64,000 nucleotides of DNA from Piezodorus guildinii (GCA_023052935.1 CM041292.1:117238936-117302935), one strand, 5' to 3'. Shown: positions 11,641 to 23,657, counted from the stretch's first letter. The notes: generated from the sequence alone by a model not told the origin. Program-made: numbers and translations.

Positions 11641-12114
11641 CAAAAGTATATTTTTATTTTTATTTAAAGAAATATACTTGAAAGTTTCTTTTAATTTACA
11701 GTGGAGAACTGCTCTTTTAATTAATATTAAAATTCAAATATATTTCCTGTTTATAATAGTCCTGTGTTTTATATATATATATAGCTGTTTACCATAATTT
11801 TGCATAATTATTATTAATGTGATATTGCTCATATGAAATGTTTGTTTCTAGGCCATCATGCTAATCAAAGAAAAAAAGAACTCAATGACGTGATTATTAA
11901 TGAAATAAAATCAAACAGTTAATCATGAAATCTTTCAATATTTGAACCAAAGATAAGCTCAACAGATTATGTCATAAGTCACATATTTCTTAATTAAATG
12001 CTTTATATGTTTAAAACCTCCAGAAACTGGATATGTTATTTTCTGCAACCACAGTATTCATCTGACCTATTCCCATATATTCCAACACTGGAACATATTC
12101 TGTATGTAGAAGTA

Positions 12115-12118
<4 letters not shown>

Positions 12119-12197
<79 letters not shown>

Positions 12198-12210
12198 GTG
12201 AGTGTGTATA
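12119..12210. repeat. (TA)n microsatellite
   Basis: A long pure TA run grades into TATG/TGTG repeats at its right end. The open frames rich in alternating Tyr-Ile that cross it on both strands are translations of the repeat and are not genes. Confidence 0.95.
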
Positions 12211-12998
12211 CATAATTTCTGGAGTTTATTGATCCAAATCCAGAATGTTTATACATCCAAAAATTAACCACTTTGTTTGGGATTTGGAGAAATTTGTTTA
12301 AGCTAAAAATGATTATTTTGATTATTATTATTTTCACGCAAATGATGGAAAAGTGGCAACATGATTTTTTTTCAATAGACTTCCTACATAAATCCATTAA
12401 CGAGGAAACACTAAATTCTTCAAGTCTTAAAATTCACTTTGAAATTAAACATGCTTGTTTTCTGAGTATTTTACCAACTAAGTATAAATGATTTTATTAA
12501 AAAAAAAAAAATACTTATGTATACTTTTTTGCTCATTATGCACCTGTTGCTTCAATGCCACGCTGCATAAAAACTATACTCCCTTCGATATAGTGGAGGG
12601 TTCATTGTGCATTGTTCGGGCATCAAATAATAAATAACTAAGTATGAAGATTTACAAATGCATCAAGTAAAGAATTAATTAGTCTGTCTCCGCATTTGTT
12701 TAAGTTTGTATTTTTTTTATCATTGCGTTCAAAATATAATTGATAAGAAATACTCATGTCAAACTTATTATACACTCAGACGATATGTTTCAGACGATTA
12801 AACATGACAATCCAATGTGATATGCATCATATATTATAATGAATTGCCTAACATGTTTAAAAAGAAATCAACATTAACTTTAGAGATTTCATTCTATATA
12901 TTTATTATTTCTACGCGATGGAGTAGGTTGTGATATAAATAAATTGTGGTAAATACATTGGTTACAGCTACGACTAGGTCCATTAGTTGATGAAGTTT

Positions 12999-13012
12999 TA
13001 TTTTTCGTTTAG
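12999..13012 (+). repeat. Target-site duplication, left copy
   Basis: TATTTTTCGTTTAG directly precedes the SINE head and is repeated exactly at 13296-13309 right after the SINE tail. Confidence 0.9.
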
Positions 13013-13295
13013 GGATCACTTGTAGCTGGGTGGCTAGTGTAACAGCCTCCCATGCTAAGGTCACGGGTTCAAACCCGCAGGTGGTCCTAGGATTTTTTAA
13101 TGGGAGTAAAAAATCCTTAGTTACGCCGTCCTTCGGAGGGGACGTTAAAAAGTGATCCCGAGCCTGTGCGATGTCAGGTACTCGTTAAAGATCCCTATCC
13201 TAATAAAACCTGGATAGGCAAAATTTAGGACTCCCACTGTAGCATCGTCCGATTAGCCATAGTAGCATAAAGTGACGTTAAATAAATAAACAAAA
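13013..13295 (+). mobile_element. SINE family 1, full-length copy with target-site duplication
   Basis: The head GGATCACTTGTAGCTGGGTG leads to an A-box-like GTGGCTAGTG and the B box GGGTTCAAACCC, typical of a tRNA-derived RNA polymerase III promoter. The body contains a short inverted repeat (GGATTTTTTAATGGGAG near AAAAAATCC), CCGTCCTTCGGAGGGGACG, and the tail GATTAGCC...GACGTTAAATAAATAA. It is flanked by the identical 14-bp direct repeat TATTTTTCGTTTAG at 12999-13012 and 13296-13309. It has no protein and depends on a LINE for mobility. It is the reference copy for the five others in this window. Confidence 0.92.
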
Positions 13296-13309
13296 TATTT
13301 TTCGTTTAG
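13296..13309 (+). repeat. Target-site duplication, right copy
   Basis: Exact repeat of TATTTTTCGTTTAG at the 3' end of the SINE, confirming insertion by target-primed reverse transcription. Confidence 0.9.
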
Positions 13310-15041
13310 AGTTTATTGTCATCTTGAATACTGATTCTCAATAGTATCTTAATTATCATTAATTTAACAGTACATAAATATAGATGTGGAGGATGTTATT
13401 GTATTTCATTTTCACTTATAATAACTAATACATAAGTCTGGAAGAAGTTTTATTCTTTTAACAAATGGCAGTCTTTATTGGTATATTTACCACTATGCCT
13501 AACAAGAGGCAATATACTCTGATTGCATTTTTTATTTTTACATTTTTTTGTTTCGTTCATTTATTAATTCGTCCGCGTGTAGTACAATTTTCTAGACATT
13601 CCCTAGCACCCTCACTCAATCTCCATTGGTTTACAACTCGGCTGAATGAGAGGCGCTGGGATCTCCTGAGATTATGCTTGGACATCCATTAGTGGGTGTC
13701 GGGATTTGATTCGAAAATCCCAGGGGCAGTATGTAAATATTATTTATAGGTACGAATGTGGCTAAGGTTATTATTATTTTTTCATTCTTTTTAATAATTA
13801 TTCATTTTATTTCTGTTAACTTTGTACACATGGAATGAATAATTTCTTATAGATTAAATACTTATTTCCCAAGTGAGTGGGAGATTGTATAAATTCTGAA
13901 TAAAGAAAAATCACGTCCGTCATAGGAGAATTTTTTTATTTTATTTATTTGTTTGGTTAAGATTCGATAATAAAACTACACTGAGATACAAGACTTAATG
14001 GCCAAAAGAATTGAGGTTTTTTATTACCGTTGGCTGAATTCCAACAAGCTTATTTGATGGCCGCTTTCATGGTCGAACGCTGTCCATGGCTAACTTGGAG
14101 CACGTAGCGTGTGTGACTGAGGTTGGGCCTTCATAATCATATACCAATATCGTAATCTGCATTTTGAAATAATCGCTTCGAAACAGCTCCCCAAAAATAT
14201 GGTATTCTGTCATAAAATCAATAGGCCCTTAAATTAATTTATAAACTATGACAATAATCATTAAAATTTGGGCTGGATTTTAGCTAGGTTGCTGTAATTA
14301 TAAATTAAAATAAAGTTCACATTTTTTAAGTATGCCTACTTTAAATCATAGGAAGAGGGGAAAAAATACTGAATTTGTCAAGGAATCATTTTAATAAAGC
14401 TTATTTTAGTTGGTTCATTTGTAACATCGCTCTCTATAAGGAAGACCCTTTGGAGTACAGGCAAACTTAAAATTAAAAAAATATTTATCAAAGTTATTTT
14501 ATTTACTGCAAGTATCGTTAAAAACGAAAACTCAAAAGCATAGATTTTTTACTATTTTCAAATTTCTCTAAATAATAAAATCAATTTTAGAAAGCTATTG
14601 CAGTGGATGTTGTAGAGAAGGATAACCAGTTTGAAATGCATCTAATTTAATTTTAGAATGCTAAGAAATAAAATATAAGTATAGAAAAAGAAATCGAAAG
14701 AAATTTTGCTATTTAAAAATTATACCTTTTTCTGTTTTCTCATTCATTATTGTCACTCAACTACTTGGCATTCTGGAACTTCGTAAAACGTATATGTATA
14801 TAGCTTTTGTAAACATATGTTTTCCTTCAATAAATTGTAAAAATAAAACCTTGTTTACGCTTTAATATCGGGACACATCATGTCAGAAAGTAACTCTTAT
14901 CAATCAGTTTAAGAATTTGATATCCTATCCAAAGAAATATATTCATACGCGATTTTTCTTCTGGGTAAAGGAATACAAACTAGATACTTCCTTTTTTTAA
15001 AAAAATGTTACCCCATTCAGATCTCCCAGTTTAGGTTACAA
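13310..15041. other. AT-rich stretch, no recognised gene
   Basis: A 75-codon plus-strand frame (13465-13692) has a hydrophobic N-terminal half and no known motif. The stretch around 13560-13740 is GC-richer and could hide a short repeat. The rest shows nothing I can support. Confidence 0.3.
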
Positions 15042-15445
15042 TTTTTTTTTTTTTTTTAATATCTATTTTAATGACATTTAAAATTTTACTATACAAGAAA
15101 AATACATGAGGTTTTGCTCATTGATCATGAGGGCTTGACACAGACTTGAGAAGAAACTGCCCAGTGGTAACTTCATTGTTTATTTAAATTAGTACATCTT
15201 AAGGTCTTTTTAATCGGAGAATCATCAGGAATAGTTGGAGATGTGAGGTTGGGGACAAATGGTTTTGAGTGGGTTGGTAGTTGGGAATTCAAGATGGTAT
15301 ATCAATTTCGGACTAAGTCTACAACTAATGGGAGATTCAGATTTTTAAAGATTATTTGATTGATGAGAAAGTGAGGGGCATTTGTATTGCAAGGATATGA
15401 TGCGGGACGAATTTGATGGTTTAGTTGAAACTGTTAAAATATATT
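15042..15445 (-). mobile_element. Jockey-like 3' end with poly(A) tail, degenerate
   Basis: On the plus strand a T-run at 15042-15057 marks the poly(A) tail of a minus-strand insertion. Upstream on the minus strand the translation includes STKPSNSSR, the same words as in the 26.8-28.1 kb Jockey copy (GSTKPSNSSRLQSLQSK), then decayed equivalents of its C-terminal segment. Several stops are present. It is a 5'-truncated, inactive copy of the same or a sister family. Confidence 0.65.
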
Positions 15446-15716
15446 CAAATTTTTTTATAGAATGATGTTTTATTTTTTTGCTACATTTTCAATGTTCTTT
15501 TTAATACGAAACCTTATTTCATTATAAAGCAACAATTATTACAAATAGTGGCGGAGCCAATTTTATTTGGACAAATTTTGTTTCAGAGGCTGAGGGAGGG
15601 AAAGTTTAGAGTATTTTCGATAATTAATTAGACCAAATTCGGTTGCTATATGCAATAACTTGCGATTATTTATTCTAATCATAGGAATTTGGTATGTTAT
15701 ATACTTAAAAAAGGGA

Positions 15717-15985
15717 GCTGTCTGGTCTAGTGGATAGAGCACTAGTTTCCTGTTCTCAAAATCTTATGTTTAAAGTCTGGTTGTGGCAGCGTTATTTATT
15801 ATGTTATATCAACCCTGAACCGAACCTGCTATATGGAGAACCTACTGAGGCAAACACAACTTTTTGATCTAGGCCCAATCATCTTGCACGGACGTTGGTT
15901 GTGAAACAGTCTATGTCTACTGAATCCAAGACCCTTCATTGGTTGTAGAGGGGCAGATTGTTCTTTAAATAAGTCACAACCTATT
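15717..15985 (+). mobile_element. SINE family 2-like, tRNA-derived
   Basis: The head GCTGTCTGGTCTAGTGGATA has an A-box-like TGGTCTAGTGG. The expected B box is decayed. The 3' part GAATCCAAGACCCTTCATTG followed by GTAGAGGGGCAGA recurs at about 30.36-30.40 kb, showing it is a dispersed unit. No intact cloverleaf can be formed, so this is not a tRNA gene. Confidence 0.55.
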
Positions 15986-16189
15986 TATTGTTTTCCTCAT
16001 CAGGGGGTGCTCTTATTTTTTACTAACAATCAAATAATGATATATTATTTATTATAAGCGTGGAGTAGGGTTAAAGTTTTTATGATGAAGTAATTGTCTA
16101 ATGCCTTGAAAGAGAGCCAGAATAAATCTTATAAAAAAAAAAGAATATTTGTTCTCGGAATAGCAGAACGGAAGTATGCCTGACAGGAC

Positions 16190-16360
16190 CATCAACAAAC
16201 GGCGGGAAGACAGATTTGGCGGGAGCGTCAGCTGTTGAGAACCGCTCCCGCAGCGGAAGTTGCGTCACTTACGGCCACTTCCACCAATGGCGTCTTCCGA
16301 AATTCGGACTTCTCGTCACCTTCCGCCAAGGCCTCAGTTCGGACCTCGGAGGCCTCTTCA
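16190..16360. promoter_or_regulatory. CpG-rich island with two inverted repeats
   Basis: Composition jumps to clearly GC-rich with many CpGs. A perfect 9-bp inverted repeat (GCGGGAGCG at 16219-16227 and CGCTCCCGC at 16243-16251) encloses a 15-nt loop. A second pair, GGAAGT and ACTTCC, follows within 30 bases around the palindromic-looking CGTCACTTACG. Open frames cross it on both strands without known motifs. It could be a promoter, an exon or the hairpin end of a small transposon. The functional label is inference. Confidence 0.3.
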
Positions 16361-16832
16361 GCCTTTTATCTTTCCTGTCTATTGAATTACTAAGTACCTC
16401 GGGAAATATGCAAATACTTGTCACAACTGAATGAATTGACGGGGGTGGAATTGACATGAGGCGAATAAGGTTAGCAATTAGTATTTTCAACGCACAATAT
16501 AAAAGAATAATTATGCATATGAGCATAATAATTAACTGTGTCCTTTCCTGGTGACACAATTCCAACGAGAAAATTACAGTCAAATAGAGATTGAATTATA
16601 CGAGGAGTACAGCTTAAGAACCAGGAAACTTCACGTATAGATTAACAAAAAATGTATATTGAGTATGGTTTAACTATGCGAAATATCAAAAAACTTAAGT
16701 TTTCTATTTTACTTGGTAAGACACTTTTTTAAATTGATAAGGAACGACAAATCAAAAACAATTCAAAGTAATTAGCGATAGTCTACATTCGAATCCCATA
16801 ATACCCATATTATCGTTGTGACCTGTTGCAGT

Positions 16833-17160
16833 AAATAATTAGTCCGAATGGCAATCATTAAAATAAACAATTGAATAGTTCTAACCATTAATTTAATTAT
16901 TATTATTTAATCACCACTTATTTTTATACTTTCAGATTTATACTTTATTCTGTTTATATTTTAGCTTAATACCTTATATTATTTATACTTACTTATTTAT
17001 ACTTATACTTCATCAATAATTGTCACACTTACTACTATTTAATCATTATTTACAATTATTTATTTAATTTAACCATTTATTTATTAAATTTTGACTATTT
17101 ATTTAAATTATTTAATTGTTTCTTTTACTGGCTGCCACCCGGGCTAATTCCTTCCTGTTA
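16833..17160. mobile_element. Small TIR element (MITE-like), copy 1
   Basis: The left end AATTAGTCCGAATGGCAATC and the reverse complement of the right end (AATTAGCCCGGGTGGCAGCC) form diverged terminal inverted repeats. Both are followed internally by AAACAATTGAATAGTT or its close counterpart. The core is very AT-rich and non-coding. The same ends occur at 25972-26098 around a shorter core, so this is a dispersed non-autonomous family. Confidence 0.6.
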
Positions 17161-18208
17161 TTCTCAACGGTCAACTAATTATATCCATTATGGTGTGACC
17201 TATTGTTTCGATCTGAACTATAGTTTAACTTATACAATATTCAAATAAAATTACATTTCGTTTCAAAATCTTACTTATCTCTACGATTTACGAAGTTAAT
17301 GAATGCTGTGTTTTATTTTATGATGATAGGATAAAGACACATTAAAAAAATAAGACTACATCGTTATAATCTGGAGGTATTGTTATTTCAGAGTCATTTC
17401 TGGACTGCAGCTCATAATGAATGAATACAATGGCATGTAGGCGATAAGGTAGAACAGATACTAATCGAGCTTTCTCTGAACTTCTGTTACCCACTTCTGA
17501 GACTGAATCCTCATCCAAAGACTTATCATTCTTTGAATATATAACTAGTAGCCACCTGGTAGGTAATTTAGCATTCAGGAAGTCTTTTGTCAGGAAAAGT
17601 AATTGCTATCAGTATGTGGTCCTAAGTTATGCTCTCAACAGAATGAATATCATTTCAGGCAGGATATGTGCTGATGAATTGTAATGTTGCCGAGCTGGAT
17701 ACATCTTCTCTCACTGATTTTACTTCGGGAACCGTTTCATTTAAAACAATCTAAAATACTTTGGGTATACTTGCATTACAGAACTGAATATATTTCCATC
17801 CACTGAAAAATGTGATAACGATAGCAAGCTGCAGCATACTAAGATATTTGATAATCCTTAGGAATCGTTGATAGAACAGTCCAGACTACTGAATTGTTTG
17901 GAATTTATTAGTTTAATAACAATAATAAACTCCATCTTTTCATGACTAAAATAATTCCATATAAATATAACAAACATGCATGTTTTTCAAAACATCTCTC
18001 AATCAGAATTACTGTTGCGAAATACGAGTACATCGTAAGTTAATGAATCACACACAGTGAAGATATTAAAATACTGCTTTTATTATCAGAACAAAATAGA
18101 TATTCATAATACAATAAACTGTGCTGAGGAGTTAGGGTGACTATAAGTGTACATTCCGAGGTCTCCTTCTATGAGTGTGACACAAGTAAATGTTACAACT
18201 AGAGTGAT

Positions 18209-18211
<3 letters not shown>

Positions 18212-18245
<34 letters not shown>

Positions 18246-18640
18246 CTTTTTCTTAGCCCCATGGGATTTGGGGTTGAAATCTAGGAAGGATAAGGGAAGG
18301 AATCAAGGGTCCTCTTTTACTGCATCACATGCATTCTAAGAGGGGTCTGAGGATAGGGAGATTTTCGGGGTCGGGAAGCAGTTTATGAGTCAGTTCTAGT
18401 GATGGGGCTCACTAGTCTTTTTGAGTGATGAGTTTTGAGGATCAAAGGGTATATATAGCAAGGTTTTGTAGAGGGGATAAGGATTCGGCATGGGTACCTC
18501 AAAGCAAGTGCTTCCATATGGTTGGGTCCTAAGTACAGGTAGGTAGGTGTTCTTTGTCGGTACTTGGTCTGTCCTTTCTAGGTTTATGGGTGACACCCTC
18601 AGGTATAGAAAAGGAAGTTATTAATAATTACTGTATATTA
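18212..18640 (-). mobile_element. Probable non-LTR retrotransposon tail with ORF fragment
   Basis: A 34-nt T-run at 18212-18245 on the plus strand looks like the poly(A) tail of a minus-strand insert. Going upstream on the minus strand, a GC-richer segment encodes a frame of 66 codons (18596-18396) rich in Pro and Tyr, then decayed coding-like sequence up to the tail. I cannot assign the protein; an ORF1-type product is possible. A processed pseudogene of a host transcript is the main alternative. Confidence 0.4.
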
Positions 18641-19439
18641 TTTATAAGTTAAGTCTCATTCTATAACTGTAGAATGAGATTCTAGTCGATCAGTATGTAT
18701 GCCTTTGTACATATAGATTATTTTTATTTTGTTTGAAATTTGTAATTTTCTTAACTATTGAATATTAGTGGTAGTCAATTGACTTTTTATATTTTTTAGA
18801 ACTGCCGCTGACCGGGCCCTCCCAGCTATATATTTCTTTTTTCAAAGGAGGGCGTATTATTTTTAGCTCCCCACATCTTCATCATCTTATGGTCCTGGAC
18901 CTGTCCTCTGTTTCAGACGGGCGCCAAATGTCTTAAGAGAATACGAACCTATCCGTTGGCCGGATTATTTGTTTTAATGAGGTTCCACTACAATGACTAT
19001 TCAAATAAAACAGATTGATGAATCAAAATACATTAAAAATAACAATTCATTCACCCCCAAAAAATCTGATCACCGTAATTTTTAAATATGATGATTTAAG
19101 AGGCATAGAAATGAGTAGGTTAGATCATAGAGTTTATGGACACAAAACAGCCAAGGTCATTAGAGCTCTGTTTTAAAAATGGGCTTTGATCACAGTGCGA
19201 GATATATTGTCCTTTGATCTGGAGACACAGTATAGTTTGTAAGTGTTAAGAATATGTTTTAGAGGTAACCTGCAGTGAATTTCCATGTCAAATTCTAAGT
19301 CCGGTTGGGAAAAATTCTTCAGATCTTGACTTTCTGAAAGACGTTTTCCAGAGGGGGAGAGGAGGGAGGGTGTCCTGTTTTATTTCCTGAGTTAGGTACT
19401 TAACCTTCGATACGTAAATTTTGGAAGCAGTGCAATTGT

Positions 19440-20190
19440 CAAATAAATGCACATTACAGGTATAGTATCACATTAGATATTCGTGAGTGGCCTATCATCA
19501 ACCTTGTGACGATAACTTCTTCTCTTCTCGAACTTCGGATGGAGCTTGGCCATGCTTTTATTTTTATTTTGATCCGTTTCGATTTGTTGTCCTCCTCGAC
19601 TGTTTCCCTAAGTTCTTCCCACATTTTCCTTAATTGAAATTCTAGATAATTAGACAGATTGGATGGGGTTTGAATATGGGTTTCCTCCAATGTTGACATT
19701 GCTGCATCCCGCTTCCTCATTTCCTTTGATGCCTGTATGTGAACGGATCCAAACTATTGTTATGTTTCTATTTTGATTTTTTATTATTCTTGAAAAGGCA
19801 TTTTCTAAGAAGTAAATTTTTGGAACAGATATTACCTAATGCCATCATAGCGAAAAGATCAGAAAATGTTCGCCCTCACGCTATATGATAAGATAGAGCG
19901 CTGCACTTATACAGTAACTTTCCAGAATAAAGTTAATTGTGGGTACTATATATTTAATGGTGTTAGAATCGGTAATAATATAACATCCTACTTTATCACT
20001 GTTTGATTTGGAGCCATCGGTGTAGATATAAATGCTATTGATATACCATGAAATGAGTATTGGTATAGAATTGAGTATATGGTGTCAAGATCTGCATTAA
20101 ATAAATACCTCGAAAGTTTTAAAGATGTATCTTCATCAAATTTGGTATTTAGTGCCTCCGGTCGGACTTTCACAAAATGCCAGTTACCCG
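19440..20190 (-). pseudogene. RNase H domain of a non-LTR retrotransposon, frameshifted
   Basis: On the minus strand the ordered RNase H landmarks appear in different frames: YTDGSKS (20024-20004) with the first catalytic Asp, then WIRSHTGIKGNEEA (about 19762-19718) with the His motif. Next comes AWPSSIRSSRREEVIVTRLM in the 19720-19454 frame, the post-RNase H segment of Jockey/R1/I-type LINEs. Stops and frameshifts separate them. No RT is found upstream. The element is an inactive 3' fragment. Confidence 0.7.
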
Positions 20191-20199
20191 TACAGTACA

Positions 20200-20420
20200 G
20201 CTGTCGGATTCCTAGTTAGTGGATACCCTAGAGAAGATAAGGACCATGGACGTCCATAGAGTACCCTGGACGAGAAGATGGCTAGAGCGGATGTGGCAGC
20301 AGCTGTGAACCCACCTGCTCCCGCTCCCCATCTGCCTTCCCTATAATTGTACCAATCTCTCCTCTTTTTGGACTCCTTTCCTCCACCTTGCCTCAGCTCT
20401 CATTTAGTCCTTATTATGCT
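20200..20420. other. GC-richer, pyrimidine-rich patch
   Basis: The segment has raised G+C, several CCC-rich words and short palindromes such as ATGGACGTCCAT near 20250. There is no convincing open frame. It could be a regulatory island, an exon or an old repeat. Confidence 0.2.
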
Positions 20421-20807
20421 CATCCTAGCAATCCTCCAAAACCAACACCTCCCACGGTATCCGCAGTCTGTTGATAAATATTCATGACCGATTCCAACAA
20501 CTAGCAATTATCATAGCTTATGGATCTTCGCCTATTCCAGATAGATAAGTGGATAATATTAATTGTCAAAAGAAATTAAAGCTTATTTAAAAATAGAATC
20601 TGCAGATAACCTTGTTTATGACGTCATTCATACATCGCTGTCAAAATTGACAATCAGCTGATTGACTATCTGTAACATTGTCTAGCTTCTTACAGTTAGT
20701 CAATATGTTAACTATTACATTAGACTAATAATATTAATAATTTTTATTTAATATAATAATCATGCTTCTGTACAGCGCAAGATGGGCTTTACACTCCTCT
20801 CCTTAGA

Positions 20808-22170
20808 CCAGTAGAAATAGGATTTTGGCTAGAAAAAGGTGGTGTAAATTTAATTTTTAGGCACGATTGTTTGTTTTGTCCCTCTTATTAAAAACCCAAG
20901 TTTTCACACTTTTAACCCTTGTGCGTTTTCCGCCATCTTGAAAAAACCTCCAAAAAAAGCACTCTTTTCAGTTTTTTCCTTATAAATCTCTTCCTGGACA
21001 TTTTAGAGAAAACTTTGTCGTTAGCAATTTTTAAGAAGACAAGGAAGCAATACAGTTGAATTCTATAGTAATTAAGTTATCTGCAAGGAGAAATGTGGAT
21101 AGAAAATGTGAAAGACCCTTTAAACTGGGACTGGGAAAAGGATATAGGTGGTCTAAGATCAGTGCCATGATTAAAGAACCAGCAACATCGACATTGCTGA
21201 ATATGATTTCCTATAAATGTAAAGAGAAATGCAGCTGAAAAAAAGATGGACTTCAATGTGCTATTGTCTGTTTTTATTGCTGATTTGAATCCTGCAATAA
21301 TAGACCAAATATTAAATATAACATGGAAGAAGGCGAGTTTGACGATACGCAGCATTTCGATCAAATTGATACATTATACACATTAATATATTACAGCATT
21401 TGAGACTAAAAAAAGAGAAAACAACTAACAAAAATGCTTTATATTTTATTTAAAGTTGTTTGTGTATCATTAAAATGTTTTTTTTTTTGTTTTTTTAGTC
21501 AATTAAAATAAAATTAATATATTGGAAATTCGTTCTTATTAGTTCCCAAAACGCTTTTCTCTTCCTAGAATATACACAATAATGGTTTTATGACAATATT
21601 ACTTTTAGAAGATCTAATTAAAAGGATTTTTTTTTTATTAGCAGAGCACATTCAGTAAAAACGTTATTTCAACATTTATTGTTCGGTTAATTAGGAGTAA
21701 TTAAAAATCGTATACATCTAACTTGTTAGAAATTTAATGCTCTAAAAGATTGTTTCTCATGTATTTTTTAATAAACTGCACACTAAAATAGTTATTGAAG
21801 CGAAACCACCGACTTTTCTGACATTTTGTGTTTTGTTTTTTTTGACAATTAGGCCAATATTACATCCACGTATCTCAGTAGGTGTTCCGAATTTTCAAAC
21901 ATGTTACCTACCAAAAATGTAGGCAATTTAATGTTCTTTAAAATTGCTAACGATAAAGTTTGCTCTAAAATGTTCAGGAAGAGATTTATAAGGAAAAAAC
22001 TGTGCTTTTTTCGAGGTTTTTTTCAAAATGGCGGAAAATGCACAAGGGTGAAAAGTGTTAAAACTTAGGTCTTTAATGAGGGGGACTGTACAAACAATCG
22101 TGCCTAAAAATTAAATATACCCCACCTTTTTCTAGCTAACCCCCTTTTTTGACATAATTCTACTGGGCTA
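20808..22170. mobile_element. Element with ~230-bp inverted terminal repeats
   Basis: The left arm (about 20808-21035) and right arm (about 21930-22170) are inverted copies. Shared words read outside-in include GGCACGATTGTTTGT, CCCTTGTGCRTTTTCCGCCA, TTTTTTCCTTATAAATCTC and TTCCTGRACATTTTAGAG, with roughly 85% similarity by eye. The outermost shared word is CCAGTAGAA. About 890 bp lie between the arms, with only short frames (60 codons at 21056-21238) of no known family. This is most simply a non-autonomous DNA transposon or foldback element. No transposase is visible and I could not identify the target-site duplication. Confidence 0.75.
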
Positions 22171-22204
22171 CCTGAGGTCTTTCAGATCCTTTGCCAGCAT
22201 TTTT

Positions 22205-22376
22205 ACGGCCTTTCTTTATTTTTACTAGAAAAGATTCTCTTGGGACCTTCGTTAAACATATTTTATATTATATTATTTTTGACTAATATTAATTTTAAAA
22301 AAAATCTATTTCACAAAAAAGTTGCCTTTCTGATTACAAGCACTAATTCCAAATATTGAATCCTCTATAAAAAAAA

Positions 22377-22412
<36 letters not shown>

Positions 22413-22701
22413 CTGTTATACTGTTATATCTAGAATGTAAATACTGATGTAATTTCTACTTTTGACATCAGAGTTACTATGAAAACAATTTTATACTATG
22501 TGCTTAAAACTCTAAGCAACAACTACTCAACCCCAGATGAATAAAAATATAATAATTTAAGAAATAATTATTTACCATTATACTCTTGGTCATTTAAATT
22601 CTAGATTTTTCAGAAAGATGATGAATAAAAGATCATCACGGCCTTTCTTTATTTTTACTAGAAAAGATTCTCTTGGGACCTTCGTTAAACATATTTTATA
22701 T
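22205..22701 (+). repeat. Direct repeat pair of ~65 bp, 433 bp apart
   Basis: The word starting ACGGCCTTTCTTTATTTTTA at about 22205 recurs at about 22638 and continues identically through CTTCGTTAAACATATTTTAT. The first copy lies just outside the right arm of the inverted-repeat element. Such a near-exact duplication could be a local tandem-type duplication or the ends of a short element. The 360 bp in between show no coding potential. Confidence 0.75.
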
Positions 22702-23344
22702 ATTTTATATTATATTCGACCTATTTAAAATTCTGTTACTTTATTCTTTACAGATACGTTAACAAAGAGTGATTCAAATTAGGAAAGGTGGCCTCTTGTT
22801 TACTGATCTTTATCCTATTCAAGATGATAAAACAACAAGGAACTTGAATTTATTACATATATATAAAAAAAAAATCATATGTTTTACCTTACATAAAAAT
22901 TTAATCAACAAACTTGCATTTATTCATTTTTATAGCTAGTTGGTGTCGAAGACATTATTTTTCTGAGAAATAGTTCAGAGGTTTACTAACAGTCACTGTT
23001 ATAAGAATTTTTAATTAAAATTTATGATATATTTCTGCATAGTTAGTTTTTACTAATCATTTCACTCTTGGCATAAAATTAATATTTTCTATATTGCGTC
23101 ATAGCTCTTATCGAGTAGTGTCAATATACCACTAATTTACTAAATGTAGGGAGAATCTACGATAATTATAATCTTAAATACTGTTTATCATATAATCATT
23201 AAAATAATAATCAAATACAAACCGTTTGCATATTCTGACTAAACCAAAAATAATTAAACAAATTTGAAAATAACATAATTTCAGTTTAAGGTGATATAAT
23301 TTATTATAATGGTAATAGTGAACAGTAATATATACTAAAGAAAA

Positions 23345-23510
23345 ACAGAACAATGTAGTAAACATAGAAAACGTTACAGATACGTTCTACTGAAAGCGCC
23401 ACCCTTGGAGGTCCCACGATAGTCCATCATAGGGGGGTTAATAATGTAGAATTCATTCAAGTAGGCAGGTATGACATTGACAACAGGTAAAATGGTATGA
23501 CAGCCCTATT
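23345..23510 (+). repeat. Dispersed repeat R3, copy 1
   Basis: The sequence from AACAGAACAATGTAGTAAAC to CAACAGGTAAAATGG matches 25326-25500 with scattered differences. Shared words include CTGAAAGCGCCA/TTGAAAGCGCCA, GAATTCATTCAA and AAGTAGGCAG. It encodes no recognised product. Its class is unknown. Confidence 0.65.
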
Positions 23511-23656
23511 ATCATTTGTTTGTTTAACCATTGTAGTTAGTTACCCTACAGTTGTCAGAAAATAAATATATTATTCATATATATTGTATTTTTTCTGTGA
23601 AGTGCTACCACTGGGTAGTTCTTTCTCAAGACATTTTAATGACTTATCACGATACA

Positions 23657-23657
23657 G

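Noticed and set aside
11998..12397. Open frames of 67 (plus) and 128 (minus) codons
   Set aside because: Both run through the (TA)n tract; their Tyr-Ile repeats are translated microsatellite.
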